A DNA stretch of 64,000 nucleotides from Lutraria lutraria (GCA_964023205.1 OZ026833.1:34636366-34700365), one strand, 5' to 3'. Counted from the first letter of the stretch, positions 11,718 through 21,756 are shown. Notes: generated by a model not told the origin, from the sequence alone. Program-made: numbers and translations.

Positions 11718-12155
11718 TTACATTCTGGACATCACTGGTTTCAGGTGATTATGATGAACAACTTGCATTTTATTTCTATATTTTATCCTGTAGTTGAGAT
11801 CTGACAGCACGTCACAAATTTCACAGGGACCCAACCAACAGTTTTCTAATTCTGGTGCCCTACCCTTAGTTTTGGTCTCATTTGTCAGCCACATTCTATC
11901 ACCTACCTGGTACGTATTAACATTGCCCCGATGATTGTAACGCTTCGTTTGACAGTCTAATGCAAGCGATAAATGGCGACGAGCGATTTCATGCACGTTT
12001 TGCATCACAACTTGTTTTTGTTTAACATATATACTCGGCGACAATTTATTATCTTCGGGTACACACGCACCGAACAAAAGGTCAGGGGGTAGGATTGGCT
12101 CATGACACAGCATCATCTGGCTAGGCGTAAACCCAGTGGATTTTGTACGGAAGAC
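11718..12155 (-). pseudogene. Ty3/gypsy integrase, C-terminal part
   Basis: The minus strand reads in one frame from the STGFTPSQMML block through 'PPDLLFG' and a helical basic region (ARRHLSLALDCQTKRYNHRG). Next come the GDRMWLTNE and CWLGPCEICDVLSD blocks (the GPY/F-type C-terminal domain) and finally VVHHNHLKPVMSRM and a stop. The catalytic DDE core, reverse transcriptase, protease and gag are absent. The frame begins abruptly at 12155 behind 'ttgttagcttacag', which is indistinguishable from a splice acceptor. The copy is either 5'-truncated at that point or derived from a spliced RNA. The order integrase, zinc-finger ORF, PPT, LTR is consistent along the minus strand. Confidence 0.85.
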
Positions 12156-12464
12156 CTGTAAGCTAACAATAAGAATGTAACATTACTGACTTTTTCGGAT
12201 TTTAAATGATCCAGCATTGCAGTTATGTAAATTGCAAAACTTAATACACAATATTATCGGAGCAGTACAGGAAATAACGCGAAAATAAACGAAAAATATA
12301 TCACTCCGGTAGATGGCGCTTTTTGACCGGTTTCCATGGAAATATCATTTGCACATATCATTTCTGCGTTAGCCAATACCTTAAAGGTTGTTCATGCAAA
12401 ATTTCATTATTGTATGTTGACGTCTAAAAAATGACCATTTTTCTGGAGGAAACCTGCGATCCAC

Positions 12465-12569
12465 CTTAAGAACGGCAGAATATTGGTGGAAGATCACCAG
12501 AGTGCTGCTAAGACGATAGCCCAGGAAGTGGACATTAGTGCTGGATCAGCTAGTTCATACAAATTAATG
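12465..12569 (+). pseudogene. mariner transposase fragment (N-terminal HTH region)
   Basis: The plus strand translates to KNGRILVEDHQSAAKTIAQE followed by VDISAGSASS. This fits the second helix-turn-helix of mariner transposases (…IAEEVGIS.GS…). Only about 35 codons are recognisable and a stretch is missing between 'EDH' and 'QSAAK'. There is no DDE domain downstream. Confidence 0.6.
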
Positions 12570-12767
12570 TTAGTTCATTTCACACGGTTCAATAGTATAC
12601 AGCATGAAATATTTGTCTTTCATGTAGCACATGACTAAGGGGTGTTTCATACAGTAGTGAAAGAAAATCTTGTGTGCGTTACTGTGGAATGATGTGTAAT
12701 TGGTCATTCTACTGTATATTTTTGTATAATCATTATACATTGTACCGTCAAACTTTCATATCACATA

Positions 12768-12893
12768 AAGAGTGTGGCCCTGTATGCTCTGCAATCTGAG
12801 ACTTGACATGGGGTACAGGTTTCCAGAGAATTTTTTTCCCTTGATCTCTGGTTGTTTCTGAGCGATTCAGTTTGCACACTAGAGTTTTTCAAC
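12768..12893 (-). repeat. dispersed repeat, inverted copy of 52725-52855
   Basis: The reverse complement starts 'gtgcaaactgaatcgc', continues 'ccagagatcaag' and 'ggaaacctgtaccccatgtc', and ends 'cagattgcagagcata'. The same series, with about 85 percent identity by eye, occurs on the plus strand at 52725-52855. No coding capacity is apparent. Confidence 0.8.
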
Positions 12894-13203
12894 AATACGG
12901 CTGAGTTATGTATAACATGATTGATACCATTGTATATACATTGTATGTTCAATTTGTTGGCTGTTTTCTTGGTTGCCAAATAAACATCGTACCGGCTGGC
13001 TTTGCAAATATGTGTTTGTTTGTAACAAGTAATGGTAAAGCAAAGACAAAAATGCCCAAGCGACTGGGCAAACAGAACGTCACCTAATGGTTGCTACAAA
13101 TTTGCTGTCGCACTGACAGAACATTCCATAAAAAATTGTAGCCATAGATGAGATGTGGATAAGATCATACAAGCCCAAAATAAGACTACAATGAGCAGTA
13201 TGG

Positions 13204-13289
13204 CATATCGAGGGTTCAGCGCAACAGTGTCGTAACTCATATTGAAATAAGAGCAAGTTACGACAGTGTTGCGCTCAGCCCTCGATATG
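13204..13289. repeat. foldback hairpin, ~35-bp arms
   Basis: The left arm (13204-13238) reads CATATCGAGGGTTCAGCGCA and onward. The right arm (13255-13289) is its near-perfect reverse complement ending GCCCTCGATATG. The loop is 16 bp. A hairpin of this size and GC content within AT-rich DNA suggests a foldback MITE, with outer borders unknown. Confidence 0.8.
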
Positions 13290-13383
13290 GGAAAAGCAAC
13301 CAATATTTCATTATTTGCATACGATATTCGTGGAATTCTGACATGGTTCTGGTCGGTCAAACTCGACAGTGTATACTACAAGG

Positions 13384-13526
13384 TAGTCATGTAATGATAT
13401 ACCAGTATATATTGCAAAACAGCCTCAGGCTGATATGTAGCTATGGTATGACATCCATGTAACGCAATATTTTCTTTAACAGTTGGGCACATAATCCATT
13501 GAATTAAATGAATGCAGACACATTTT
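13384..13526 (+). repeat. dispersed repeat, copy A (copy B at 40169)
   Basis: The copy starts 'tgtaatgatataccagtata' and ends 'attaaatgaatgcagacaca' plus 'tttttag'. It shares both ends and spacing with 40169-40312 in the same orientation, with a more diverged middle. It abuts the 3' side of the LINE at 13530. Confidence 0.7.
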
Positions 13527-13529
13527 TAG

Positions 13530-14079
13530 TGCCAAGTTATTTTTAAGGCTTTCATGAAGTCAATAATATCTATTACTCTTAAACCCCCCTGATCAAAGTC
13601 TTGTTTGGTACATTTTCTCTTAATTTTGTCTTTTTGATCGTTTCATAATAAACTATATATTAGATTTTGTATCTGTTTAAGCATATTCTCATTTTGATTT
13701 GGTAAGCACAAAACAAGGTAATTTATTTTAGACAAAGCTAAGGTTTTAATTACTGTACTTCTTCCAATCATAGTAAGATTTCTTTTTTTCCAGATTGCAA
13801 GTAGTTTTATAATTTCTTGAATCTTTATCTCATAGTTAAATGAGACCATTTCATGTAAATCTTTAGAAAAAGTTATACCTAAAAGTTTACAATGGTTCAT
13901 TTCCCAGTTAAGACCAATTAAGCTCTGTACATATATTATTATAGTATTTATATCTTTAAAAGATCCAATCCATATTGCTTTTGTCTTATTAATATTCATA
14001 TGTAGACCTGAAATGTTTGCATAGAATTTTAAAACAGAAATTGTAGTTCTAAGACTTAGTTCTGTACCATCTAGCATAA
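13530..14079 (-). pseudogene. LINE reverse transcriptase, 3' half (continues at 20919)
   Basis: The minus strand encodes LDGTELSLRTTISVLKFYAN, then NKTKAIWIG, LNWEMNHCKLLGITFSK, WKKRNLTMIGRSTVIKTLAL and, past one TGA at 13640-13642, QGGLRVIDIIDFMKALK. This is the standard order of an L1/Tx1-like LINE reverse transcriptase after the YADD motif. The 5' continuation, ending in the YADD region, lies at 20919-21439; the element 14080-20916 separates the two halves. The single TGA replaces an expected Trp (SLL*NDQKD). Confidence 0.9.
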
Positions 14080-14091
14080 CCCATACCGAAA

Positions 14092-14760
14092 AAAGTTACA
14101 AAAAAGTTATGCCTTTTGAGGCAAAAAAAGTTACAAAAAAAGCATAACTAAGTTATACAAGTTTGGAACCATTTATTTCAACATAGTTACAGAAAAGTTA
14201 TGCCTATTAAAAGTTACTAACTAATATGTAACTTTTTTGTGCCTATTTACAGAGAAAAGTTACATATTAGTTATAAAAAAGTTACACTATAGTTACAAAA
14301 AAGTTACATTCTAATTTCTATGCATGATTAAGACACAAAAAAGTTACAAAAAAATTATAAGTGTATAAAAGTTACAAAAAAGTTACATTTCAGGCATACT
14401 TTAGTTACATTCAAAGTTACAAAAAAGTTACATTGTAGGAATATTTAAAGTTACATAAAAGTTACAAAAAAGTTACAGAAAAGTTATATTCTAGGCATAC
14501 TTTAGTTACATTCAAAGTTACATAAAAGTTACAAAAAAGTTATATTCTAGGCATACTTTAGTTACATTTAAAGTTACATAAAAGTTACAAAAAAGTTACA
14601 GAAAAGTTATATTCTAGGCATACTTTAGTTACATTCAAAGTTACATAAAAGTTACAAAAAAGTTATATTAAAGTTACAGAAAAGTTACATTAAAGTTACA
14701 GAAAAATTACAGAAAATTTACACTAAAATAACCGAATTTTCAATTTAATCAGACAACAAA
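14092..14760 (+). repeat. left subterminal GTTAC-rich zone
   Basis: Several dozen copies of AAAGTTACA or AAAAAAGTTA occur at irregular 8-40 bp spacing. They include a longer unit 'ttctaggcatactttagtta' repeated about four times near 14380-14640. Such clusters just inside the TIRs are known as transposase binding arrays in several DNA transposon superfamilies; that role here is inferred. Confidence 0.85.
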
Positions 14761-14967
14761 GATTTTAAATATTAATATCATAGCATTTAATTATTTCTTA
14801 AATAATACAAAAAGGATGTGAAAACAAAATCAGTTTACAGTGACTTTTTAAGCACATAGATATTTCTTGAATAAAACACTATACAGTCTATATTCCAACA
14901 TTTTAGATGTATTTATGCTTAATTCACAAGACAATGGTGATTAGAGTTCTCTTCCTCAAGTTTGTTT

Positions 14968-15069
14968 TCATTTTTCTTTGTTCAAAACTGACCAATAGTG
15001 CATTATTCTAGGTTCATCTACAAAACTTAATAATGCAGCTTTCACATCTTTGCCTTTAATAACAGCAGT
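14968..15069 (-). CDS. possible terminal exon of an unknown gene inside the TIR element
   Basis: On the minus strand a strong acceptor (pyrimidine run plus CCAG) precedes a 102-bp open stretch. It starts TAVIKGKDVKAALLSFVDEP, ends YWSVLNKEK and stops at TGA. I do not recognise the family. Candidate upstream exons at 15664-15714 and 15922-15993 do not join in frame, so the gene is broken, wrongly modelled, or these segments are non-coding. Confidence 0.3.
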   Translation of the reverse strand, partial: TAVIKGKDVKAALLSFVDEPRIMHYWSVLNKEK

Positions 15070-15663
15070 CTGGAAAAAAAGAAGACATATACAATAAAAT
15101 ATGATTTAATAATTTCAATTGATTATCCAACAGATAATGTGGATTACTTATTGTAGTCAACTTAGAAAGAACATTTGCAAGTGTTTGAATTTCATATGCA
15201 GACAACCTTTAAAAGACAGAGAGTAATCTTTACAGAGGCTCTTTATAATATTTTTCAGTCAATACTATATAGTACTAGTAGAAAAACAGCCCAGATCTCT
15301 AGCTTGAGGAAATAGGATTCAGATTAATCCAGATTATTAATAAGTTACTATTTCTGTTTGAAAGTTTCATTAAGATTTTTGTGTTCAACTTAGCAATATT
15401 AGTTGATGTTAAGATTAAGAAATTGAAAAAGTTTGTGTTTTCTATACATGCATATTGATTATGTTCCAATCATAAATATGACTTCAGTTATCAAACAAGA
15501 GTGCCAGGTCTCAAATACCCTAAGCCCTATGTCAAGGGCCATAACTCATAAGTGCCTGTGCCAATTGGGCTGGTTATCAAACTTGACGGTTGTGACCTGC
15601 TGGACAAGTATCCTGAAAAAATTGTCGAAGTCCTGGCTAGCCCTTATTAATAAATGTTCTTAC

Positions 15664-15714
15664 CAATGGATACTGCTTCATTGATCACATCTGGAACTGT
15701 TTGTTCATCTTGCT
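15664..15714 (-). CDS. possible internal exon, unknown gene
   Basis: The minus strand shows acceptor 'atttctttag' and donor 'gtaagaac' enclosing 51 bp. One frame reads QDEQTVPDVINEAVSI and the other two have stops. The phase does not match the exon at 14968-15069, so any link is uncertain. Confidence 0.25.
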
Positions 15715-15921
15715 CTAAAGAAATAAAATGCAGATATACGGAAAATAAATTTTACATAATGTTTCCTTTCCTACCAGAGGAGAAAAAACTCAGATAAAGG
15801 CTCATTAAAATCCCAACTGTTATGTCATTAAAATATGGACTTAAAGGGGTTCCATTTAAAATGCAGTTAATCCAAATGTCATTTTAATAAATGCTTTATC
15901 TCAAATAAATAATTTAAGTAC

Positions 15922-15993
15922 CATTTTCTGACTACCATAATTAAAGTCTTGTGTCATTTTTTTCCAATTGCTTTTTCACTTCTGATGTGGAAC
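15922..15993 (-). pseudogene. possible decayed exon, unknown gene
   Basis: Acceptor 'ttattctgcag' and donor 'gtactt' enclose 72 bp on the minus strand. The first half reads STSEVKKQLE and the second MTQDFNYGSQKM in another frame; the shift falls in a seven-A run. No single frame is open through it. Confidence 0.2.
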
Positions 15994-16136
15994 CTGCAGA
16001 ATAATATAAAAAAATAAGCATAAGTGCAATTTAACCTGTCATTGACTATAAAAAAGCAGGACTAGATATAAAATAACTATGAAGTTTATAATTCATAGCT
16101 CTTACAGTTCAAGTGTCATGCTCCTTTTCCTAATAA

Positions 16137-17108
16137 GAATCAAGTATAAACAAATGTAACAAAGGGCAATAACTCCAAAATTATGAAATGCAGAGTAACA
16201 GTTCTTGTGCACTGCACTCAACCTCAATGAGATCTATTTGTCGATGAAATTTCAAATTCATAGCTTTTATATAGTATAAGAGTTTTGCACCAGACAAGAA
16301 TCAAGTAAACAAACAAAGGGCAATAAATCCAAAATTAAGCCATGCAGAGTAATGGTTCTTGTACACTGTACTCATCCTCGATGATATCTATCTAACTATG
16401 AAGTTACAAATTCATCGCTTTTATAGTCTACGAGTTATGCTCCAGACAATAATTATGTTTGACAAATTAACAAAGGGCAATAACTCCAAAATTAAGAAAT
16501 ACAGAGTAACGGTTCTTGTGCACTGCAGTAATCCTCAATGAGATCTATCAAACTATGAACTTTCAAATTCATAGCTCTTATAGTCTAAGAGTTATGCTCC
16601 AGACAATAATTATGTATGAACAAATTAACAAAGGGCAATAACTCCAAAATTAATTAATACAGAGTAACAGTTCTTGTGCACTACACTCATCCTCAATGAA
16701 GTCTATCTAACCATAAAGTTTCAAATGCATAGCTCATATAGTCTAAGAGTTATGCTCCGGACAATAATTATTTATGAACAAATTAACAAAGGGCAATTAC
16801 TCCAAAATTAAGAAATACAGAGTAACGGTTCTTGTGCACTACACTCATCCTCAATGAAGTCTATCTAACCATAAAGTTTCAAATGCATAGCTCATATAGT
16901 CTAGGAGTTATGCTAAGTATTATGTATGAACACATTAACAAAGGGCAACAACTCAAAAATTAAGAAATACAGAGTAACGGTTCTTGTGCACTACACTCAT
17001 CCTCAATGAAATCTATCTAACTATAAAGTTTCAAATTCATAGCTCTTATAGTCTAGGAGTTATGCTAAGTATTATGTATGAACACATTAACAAAGGGCAA
17101 CAACTCCA
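16137..17108 (+). repeat. tandem array, ~155-bp unit, seven copies
   Basis: The marker 'aaagggcaa' recurs at 16161, 16315, 16472, 16630, 16788, 16940 and 17092, a period of 152-158 bp. Each unit also carries 'cagagtaacggttcttgtgc' and 'tatagtctaagagttatgct'. Similar arrays are common in bivalve genomes. It lies wholly inside the TIR element at 14080-20916. Confidence 0.9.
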
Positions 17109-17599
17109 AAACTATAAATAAATTAATAATAATAAATACTGCCAGTTTCACTCCAGGTGGCGCTGGTATTGACCTAGTTGTTAGTAAACAACATGGCCGC
17201 CAGAATAAGCGCAAACATTAAAAAAAATACTAAAATGGCAATTAGTTAACACTTCCAATTAATCTGATTATTGATAAAGCTATGTAATATCGAGCAACTC
17301 AGTATATATATGTTGTATATAGAATTATTTTTCTATGTAAACAAATAATATCTAAGTAGAAATACCTAAACGTTATATCCCAAGAATCTTGACAGGAACT
17401 TGAAGACCATCGTGAAAATTACGATATCACCAACTATGTACGAGTCGAAATCCTTCCTTGAATCTTTTTTTCCCACCAGTGTGACGATTTTAAATAGACT
17501 TCCTCCGATCCATTGTATAGGAACGTGTACATGATGGATACAAGCAATATAAATTGAATAAATTTAAAGCTTCAATCTTTCTTCTTCTTGAACTGACGC

Positions 17600-17700
17600 G
17601 GCTTTTTGAAAAAACGATGCCTCCGAGCCAATCAAAATCGTGCGCGAAGTCACGTTTCGAATTTGGCCAATCAGTGTGTAGCGTGACGTCAGCAATGCAA
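17600..17700. promoter_or_regulatory. promoter-like stretch with CCAAT boxes and a CRE
   Basis: Within 100 bp there are GCCAATCAAAA, GGCCAATCAG and a consensus cAMP response element GTGACGTCAGC, in a locally GC-richer stretch with several CpGs. These are classic proximal promoter elements in animals. CCAAT boxes on the plus strand would suit a plus-strand start near 17750, but minus-strand exon candidates lie to the left, so the direction is undecided. Confidence 0.4.
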
Positions 17701-19089
17701 TATTACGGAAACAACCGAGTAATTCCGATCTACGTTCTGACTTAAAAAAACGAAACTTTTTCTTATTATTTAACTAACGTTTCTCCCTTGAATAAATATT
17801 TATCCAGTCTTAAAGATCTGTTAATTTATACAATCACCTACTTCAAATTAGAATCATTAATAGTTAATTAACAATCAGATAAGCTGGGAAGAACGTGTCA
17901 CACGTACAGTCAAGGTGTCAGCATATTTATGGCATCATTTAAAATATACACAGAAATTTGATTAGTTGACAGTTTGCTTCAAACAACGAACACCGACATG
18001 CGTAGCCTTATATGGCAAATCAATGTGTGATTTATTACGTGGTCAATTAATTAGCGAGTTCGTTTGATCAATTTAAACATTAATTTTTCAGCTGAACGGG
18101 AAGTGTTTATTTGTTTTGCTTTATTGTAAAAACCTCATATTTGCATGTTTTGTACATGTATTGAGTGAATAAATGATATGTTCCTGTTCTGTTCTAAAAT
18201 ATGTATGATGCAATACTATGTCTTGGATTTTGTCTGGTGACGTACGTAATTTCATCTGTGTAGAAAATTATAATGGATCAGAATGGACGTACCGTCGTAA
18301 TGATTCATGTAATAAAAAAACCTAGTTATATCATTATTTAGTATTGTTGACTTCATTGTATTCTTTAAATAATCTACAAAAACTAATGAATTTTAGTGAG
18401 GTATTTAATGATTGTATGTCAACATCACGTGTTGTGTAAACCTAAGTTTATGTACATTATTTGATTTAAAATTGGCATGTATGCATTTAGTTGTATATTT
18501 ACGAGCAATCCAAGGCATCGATGTATTTAAATGTCTATTTGCGTAAATGAACTGAAATTAAGCATTGCGTGTATAGAAGGATCCGTACAGTACTATTTTA
18601 AACAGTGTAACACACATAAATAACACGTCTGACCCGAAGCTGCTAGACTGCTTAACACAGCAGGTGGTATACGACCCCATGCTGTTATTTCCGGTATCAA
18701 TAAGGATCATGTCACACAGAATACGATTTTGACCACTTGCTTGTATCACGGACAGTTCGCATGTTGGCATAAATAGATTTTTTGTTTAAGTGAATGTTTT
18801 TTCTTAGTAATACAAATTTATACACACATGAATGTATGTAAGTCCTTGATACTTAATAGATTGGATTAAATTTTGATTTATTTGCCGGGAATACGAGACG
18901 ATTTTCCGAAAATCTACAAATCTATCGATTGAATAAACGCCCGTTGTTCGGTCCGTGTTTTCGATATACATGGTCGTTACGTACACGTATATTTCGGAAA
19001 ATTAGCACAAACTTTTCCCAAAATTATCAGGTGGTGGAAAAGTATTTCGGCCCAGTGGAAACACTGTTTATGAAACGACTTTAAAGGAT

Positions 19090-20150
19090 TTTAAGCTCAC
19101 CAGAGCATGTGGTAAGATGAGTATTTAAATTACAATCAATGTCCACGTTCGTCGTCCACACCTGGAGGATTTCTTAACAAGTGTCACAGTTTTGATTGCA
19201 TCTTCATAAAAGTTTTTCAGAAAGTTTGTCTCAGTGATATCATGAACCGGGTCAAACATGGGTCATCTGGGGTAAAAAACTAGGTCACCGGGGTAAAACC
19301 ACAGGAACTATTTGATGATAGTGTTGAGGTCATAGCTTTTTTTTTTGATTGTATTGTCAGAATATGTTGACTTAGACAATTTTGAACATACGTCTTTTGG
19401 GGTCAAAAACTAGGTCACCGGGTCAAATCTCAGGAAAACCTTTATAACACTGTAATAGTTCATAATTTTGATCGGATCTTCACCAAACTTTGTAAGAATG
19501 TTTGTCATGCCGATGTCACGAAAAAATCTGAACGTACGTGTTTTGGGGTCAAAAACTAGGTCACCGGGTTAAATGTCAGGAAAGCCTTCATAACACTGTA
19601 GAGATCATGATTTTGATTGGATCTTCACCAAACCTAGTAAAAATGTTTGTCATAATGATGTTATCTTAAAGTTAGAATATACGTCATTTGGGGTCAAAAA
19701 CTAGGTCACCGGGTCAAATCTCAGGAAAAGCTTCATAATACTGTAAAGATCAAGACCTTGTTTGGATCTTCACCAAACCTTTTAAGAATGTTTGTCATAC
19801 TGATGTCATCTTAAAGTTTGAATATACGTCATTTGGGGTCAAAAACTAGGTCACCGGGTCAAATCTCAGGAAAACCTTCATAACACTGTAGAGGTCATAA
19901 TTTTTATTGGATCTTCACTCAACTTTGTAAGAATGTTTGTCATACTGATGTCATGAAAATTATTGAACATGGTTCATTTGGGGTCAAAAACTAGGTCACC
20001 AGGTCAAATCTCAGGAAAACCTTCATAACACTGTAGAGGTCATAATTTTGATTGGATCTTCACTCAACCTTGTAAGAATGTTTGTCATACTGAAAATGAT
20101 TGAACATGGGTCATTTGGGGTCAAAAACTAGGTCACCGGGTCAAATTACA
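19090..20150 (+). repeat. tandem array, ~145-bp unit, TTTTAAGCTCACC head
   Basis: It begins TTTTAAGCTCACCAGAGCAT. The marker 'ggtcaaaaactaggtcaccg' recurs at 19401, 19547, 19692, 19837, 19982 and 20119, with a partial first copy near 19265. Each unit also contains a 'gatcttcaccaaact' and a 'gaatgtttgtcatactgatg' block. The head is the same as in the arrays at 5581 and 7503. It lies inside the TIR element. Confidence 0.9.
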
Positions 20151-20514
20151 TGAGAAAAAAATGAATAAACTTTTGTCAATTGCAAAAGCTTCAACTGATA
20201 AATTGTAGAGTTCTTTTATTTATTGGATGTAAACTGCAGTGTAGATAGCAATTTCATACCAAAGTCCAAGTGCTTGACAGTTTATCAAAATATCATGTAA
20301 AAAAAGAATTGCATGTACTTGTAAGATCTATGAGAAAAGAATCAATGATTTATATTTCCTAACTAGTGATTTCTTTGGAATAATATATAAATTCATAATC
20401 ATATTAGAATAATTATTTAATTGTGCAGGAAACATGACATCAAACCTGAATACACAGAAAATAGAACATTTTGGCCTCATTTTAAGTATTAAAAGTCAAG
20501 AAAATAACAGTGTT

Positions 20515-20905
20515 CTGAATAGTTACTTTTTAGTTACACCAAAAAATGACAAAGTCTAAAAGGCAGAAATATATATACTCTGAAAAAGACAGAGTTAAAA
20601 AAAGTTACACTTTAGTTACACCAAAGAATGGCTAAGTCCAAAAAGTTACAATTTAGTTACACAGGAAAAAGACAGAGTTAAAAAAAGTTACACTTTAGTT
20701 ACACCATGAAATGACTAAGTTCAAAAAGTTACAATTTAGTTACACTTGAAAAAAACAGAGTTAAAAAAGTTACACTTTAGTTACACCATAAAATAACTAA
20801 GTTCAAAAAAGTTACAAATTAGTTATAACTTTTTTGTAACTCAATACCTAGTTACAAAAAAGTTACTCTTTAGTTACAGAAAAGTTATGCCTATGTGTAA
20901 CTTTT
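20515..20905 (+). repeat. right subterminal GTTAC-rich zone
   Basis: About twenty copies of AGTTACA occur here, arranged mostly as 'aaaaagttacactttagtta'. The motifs run in the same orientation as in the left zone rather than inverted; only the last copy, inside the TIR, is inverted. 'gaaaagttatgcct' near 20880 repeats 'aaaaagttatgcct' at 14104 directly. Confidence 0.85.
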
Positions 20906-20918
20906 TTCGGTATGGGAA

Positions 20919-21439
20919 GGGTTGTGTCATTCTGCATATTGTGAGACCAAGAGTTCAGTTTGATTAATTTTTATTCCATTAATTTTTTTCCGACTAATTA
21001 AGATACATGTAGATACAATTTCAGCACATATAATAAATAAATATGGGGATAAAGGGTCTCCTTGTCGACAACCTCTATATAATGTGAACCATTCAGACAA
21101 GTGGCCATTTGTTATAACACCAGAGCAAAAATTTGTATGGAAAAGTTAAACCCAACTTTTAAGTGTGGACCTAAGTTGAAAAAAAGCTAAAGATTTGTAC
21201 ATAAATTTCCAAGACAAAGAGTCAAAAGCTGTTGCAAAATGCAGCAGTAGCATGCCTGGCTTTTTGTATTTTTCTAAGTAAAACATGATATCATATATAA
21301 CTCCACTTTGGTCTTCATTTATAATTTTTGGTAATTTTTTTTTCAATCTGGAAGCAATTGCTGAACAAGCGATTTTATATGAGATGTTTAGTATAGCTAG
21401 AGGCTGGTCTCCAGTTAGATAAGTAGCATGGGACTTCAT
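20919..21439 (-). pseudogene. LINE reverse transcriptase, 5' half up to YADD
   Basis: The minus strand shows a conserved RT block (ILNISYKIACSAIASRLKKK, NEDQSGVI), then GMLLLHFATAFDSLSWKFMY. The palm ends at QYA followed by a one-base insertion and then D-T-T-L just before the TIR element. The remainder of the same protein is at 13530-14079. The segment between 'QSGVI' and 'YDIMFYLEK' has lost the usual GR..GDN residues. At its upstream edge it meets an inverted LINE segment (21440-21692) through a perfect short palindrome. Confidence 0.85.
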
Positions 21440-21692
21440 TGAAGTCTATACTGATATAGAATCATCATCTACTAGTACAGAACATGGTTACAGAACTAAT
21501 CATTCTATTGTAAAATTAACTATAAAAATGAGTCAGTTTAAGAAAGACAACTCTTACTTGAAATTTAACACTTCTTTACTAAAAGATACTGACTTTGTAA
21601 ATCAAGTTAAAGAAACAATAAATAGAATTAAATACAATATGCGATTCAAGAACAAGTATATAAAGTGTTTGAAATTAAAAAGAAGTCTATTC
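21440..21692 (+). pseudogene. inverted LINE segment (end of endonuclease domain)
   Basis: This segment translates on the plus strand, opposite to its neighbours, to TEHGYRTNHSIVKLTIKMSQ and FNTSLLKDTDFVNQVKETI. That sequence normally links the endonuclease (SDHSIV motif) to the RT in L1/Tx1-like LINEs. It lies between the minus-strand endonuclease and RT parts, so part of this copy has been inverted. Confidence 0.75.
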
Positions 21693-21756
21693 TAGCCTGT
21701 TTAATTGTTTTTTCCCTATGCCATGTATATTTTCTTTCCTCAACATGATCTTCCCG

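Larger units (their letters stand above)
14080..20916. mobile_element. 6.8-kb TIR transposon-like element with 2-bp target duplication
   Basis: Both ends carry the same 20-bp inverted repeat, CCCATACCGAAAAAAGTTAC (14080-14099) and its exact reverse complement (20897-20916). The flanks are AA on each side (14078-14079, 20917-20918). Removing the element and one AA restores an uninterrupted LINE reading frame through ACC-CTT-ATG-CTA, so the borders and the 2-bp duplication are well supported. Both subterminal zones are packed with GTTAC motifs. The interior holds two unrelated tandem arrays (16137-17108 and 19090-20150), a promoter-like stretch (17600-17700) and exon-like segments on the minus strand (14968-15993). 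I find no transposase, so this is a non-autonomous or gene-degraded copy. A 2-bp duplication is reported for ISL2EU and some CMC-type elements; I cannot assign it. Confidence 0.85.

Noticed and set aside
9063..12155. A complete LTR retrotransposon
   Set aside because: No gag, protease, reverse transcriptase, integrase core or 5' LTR is found upstream of 12155.
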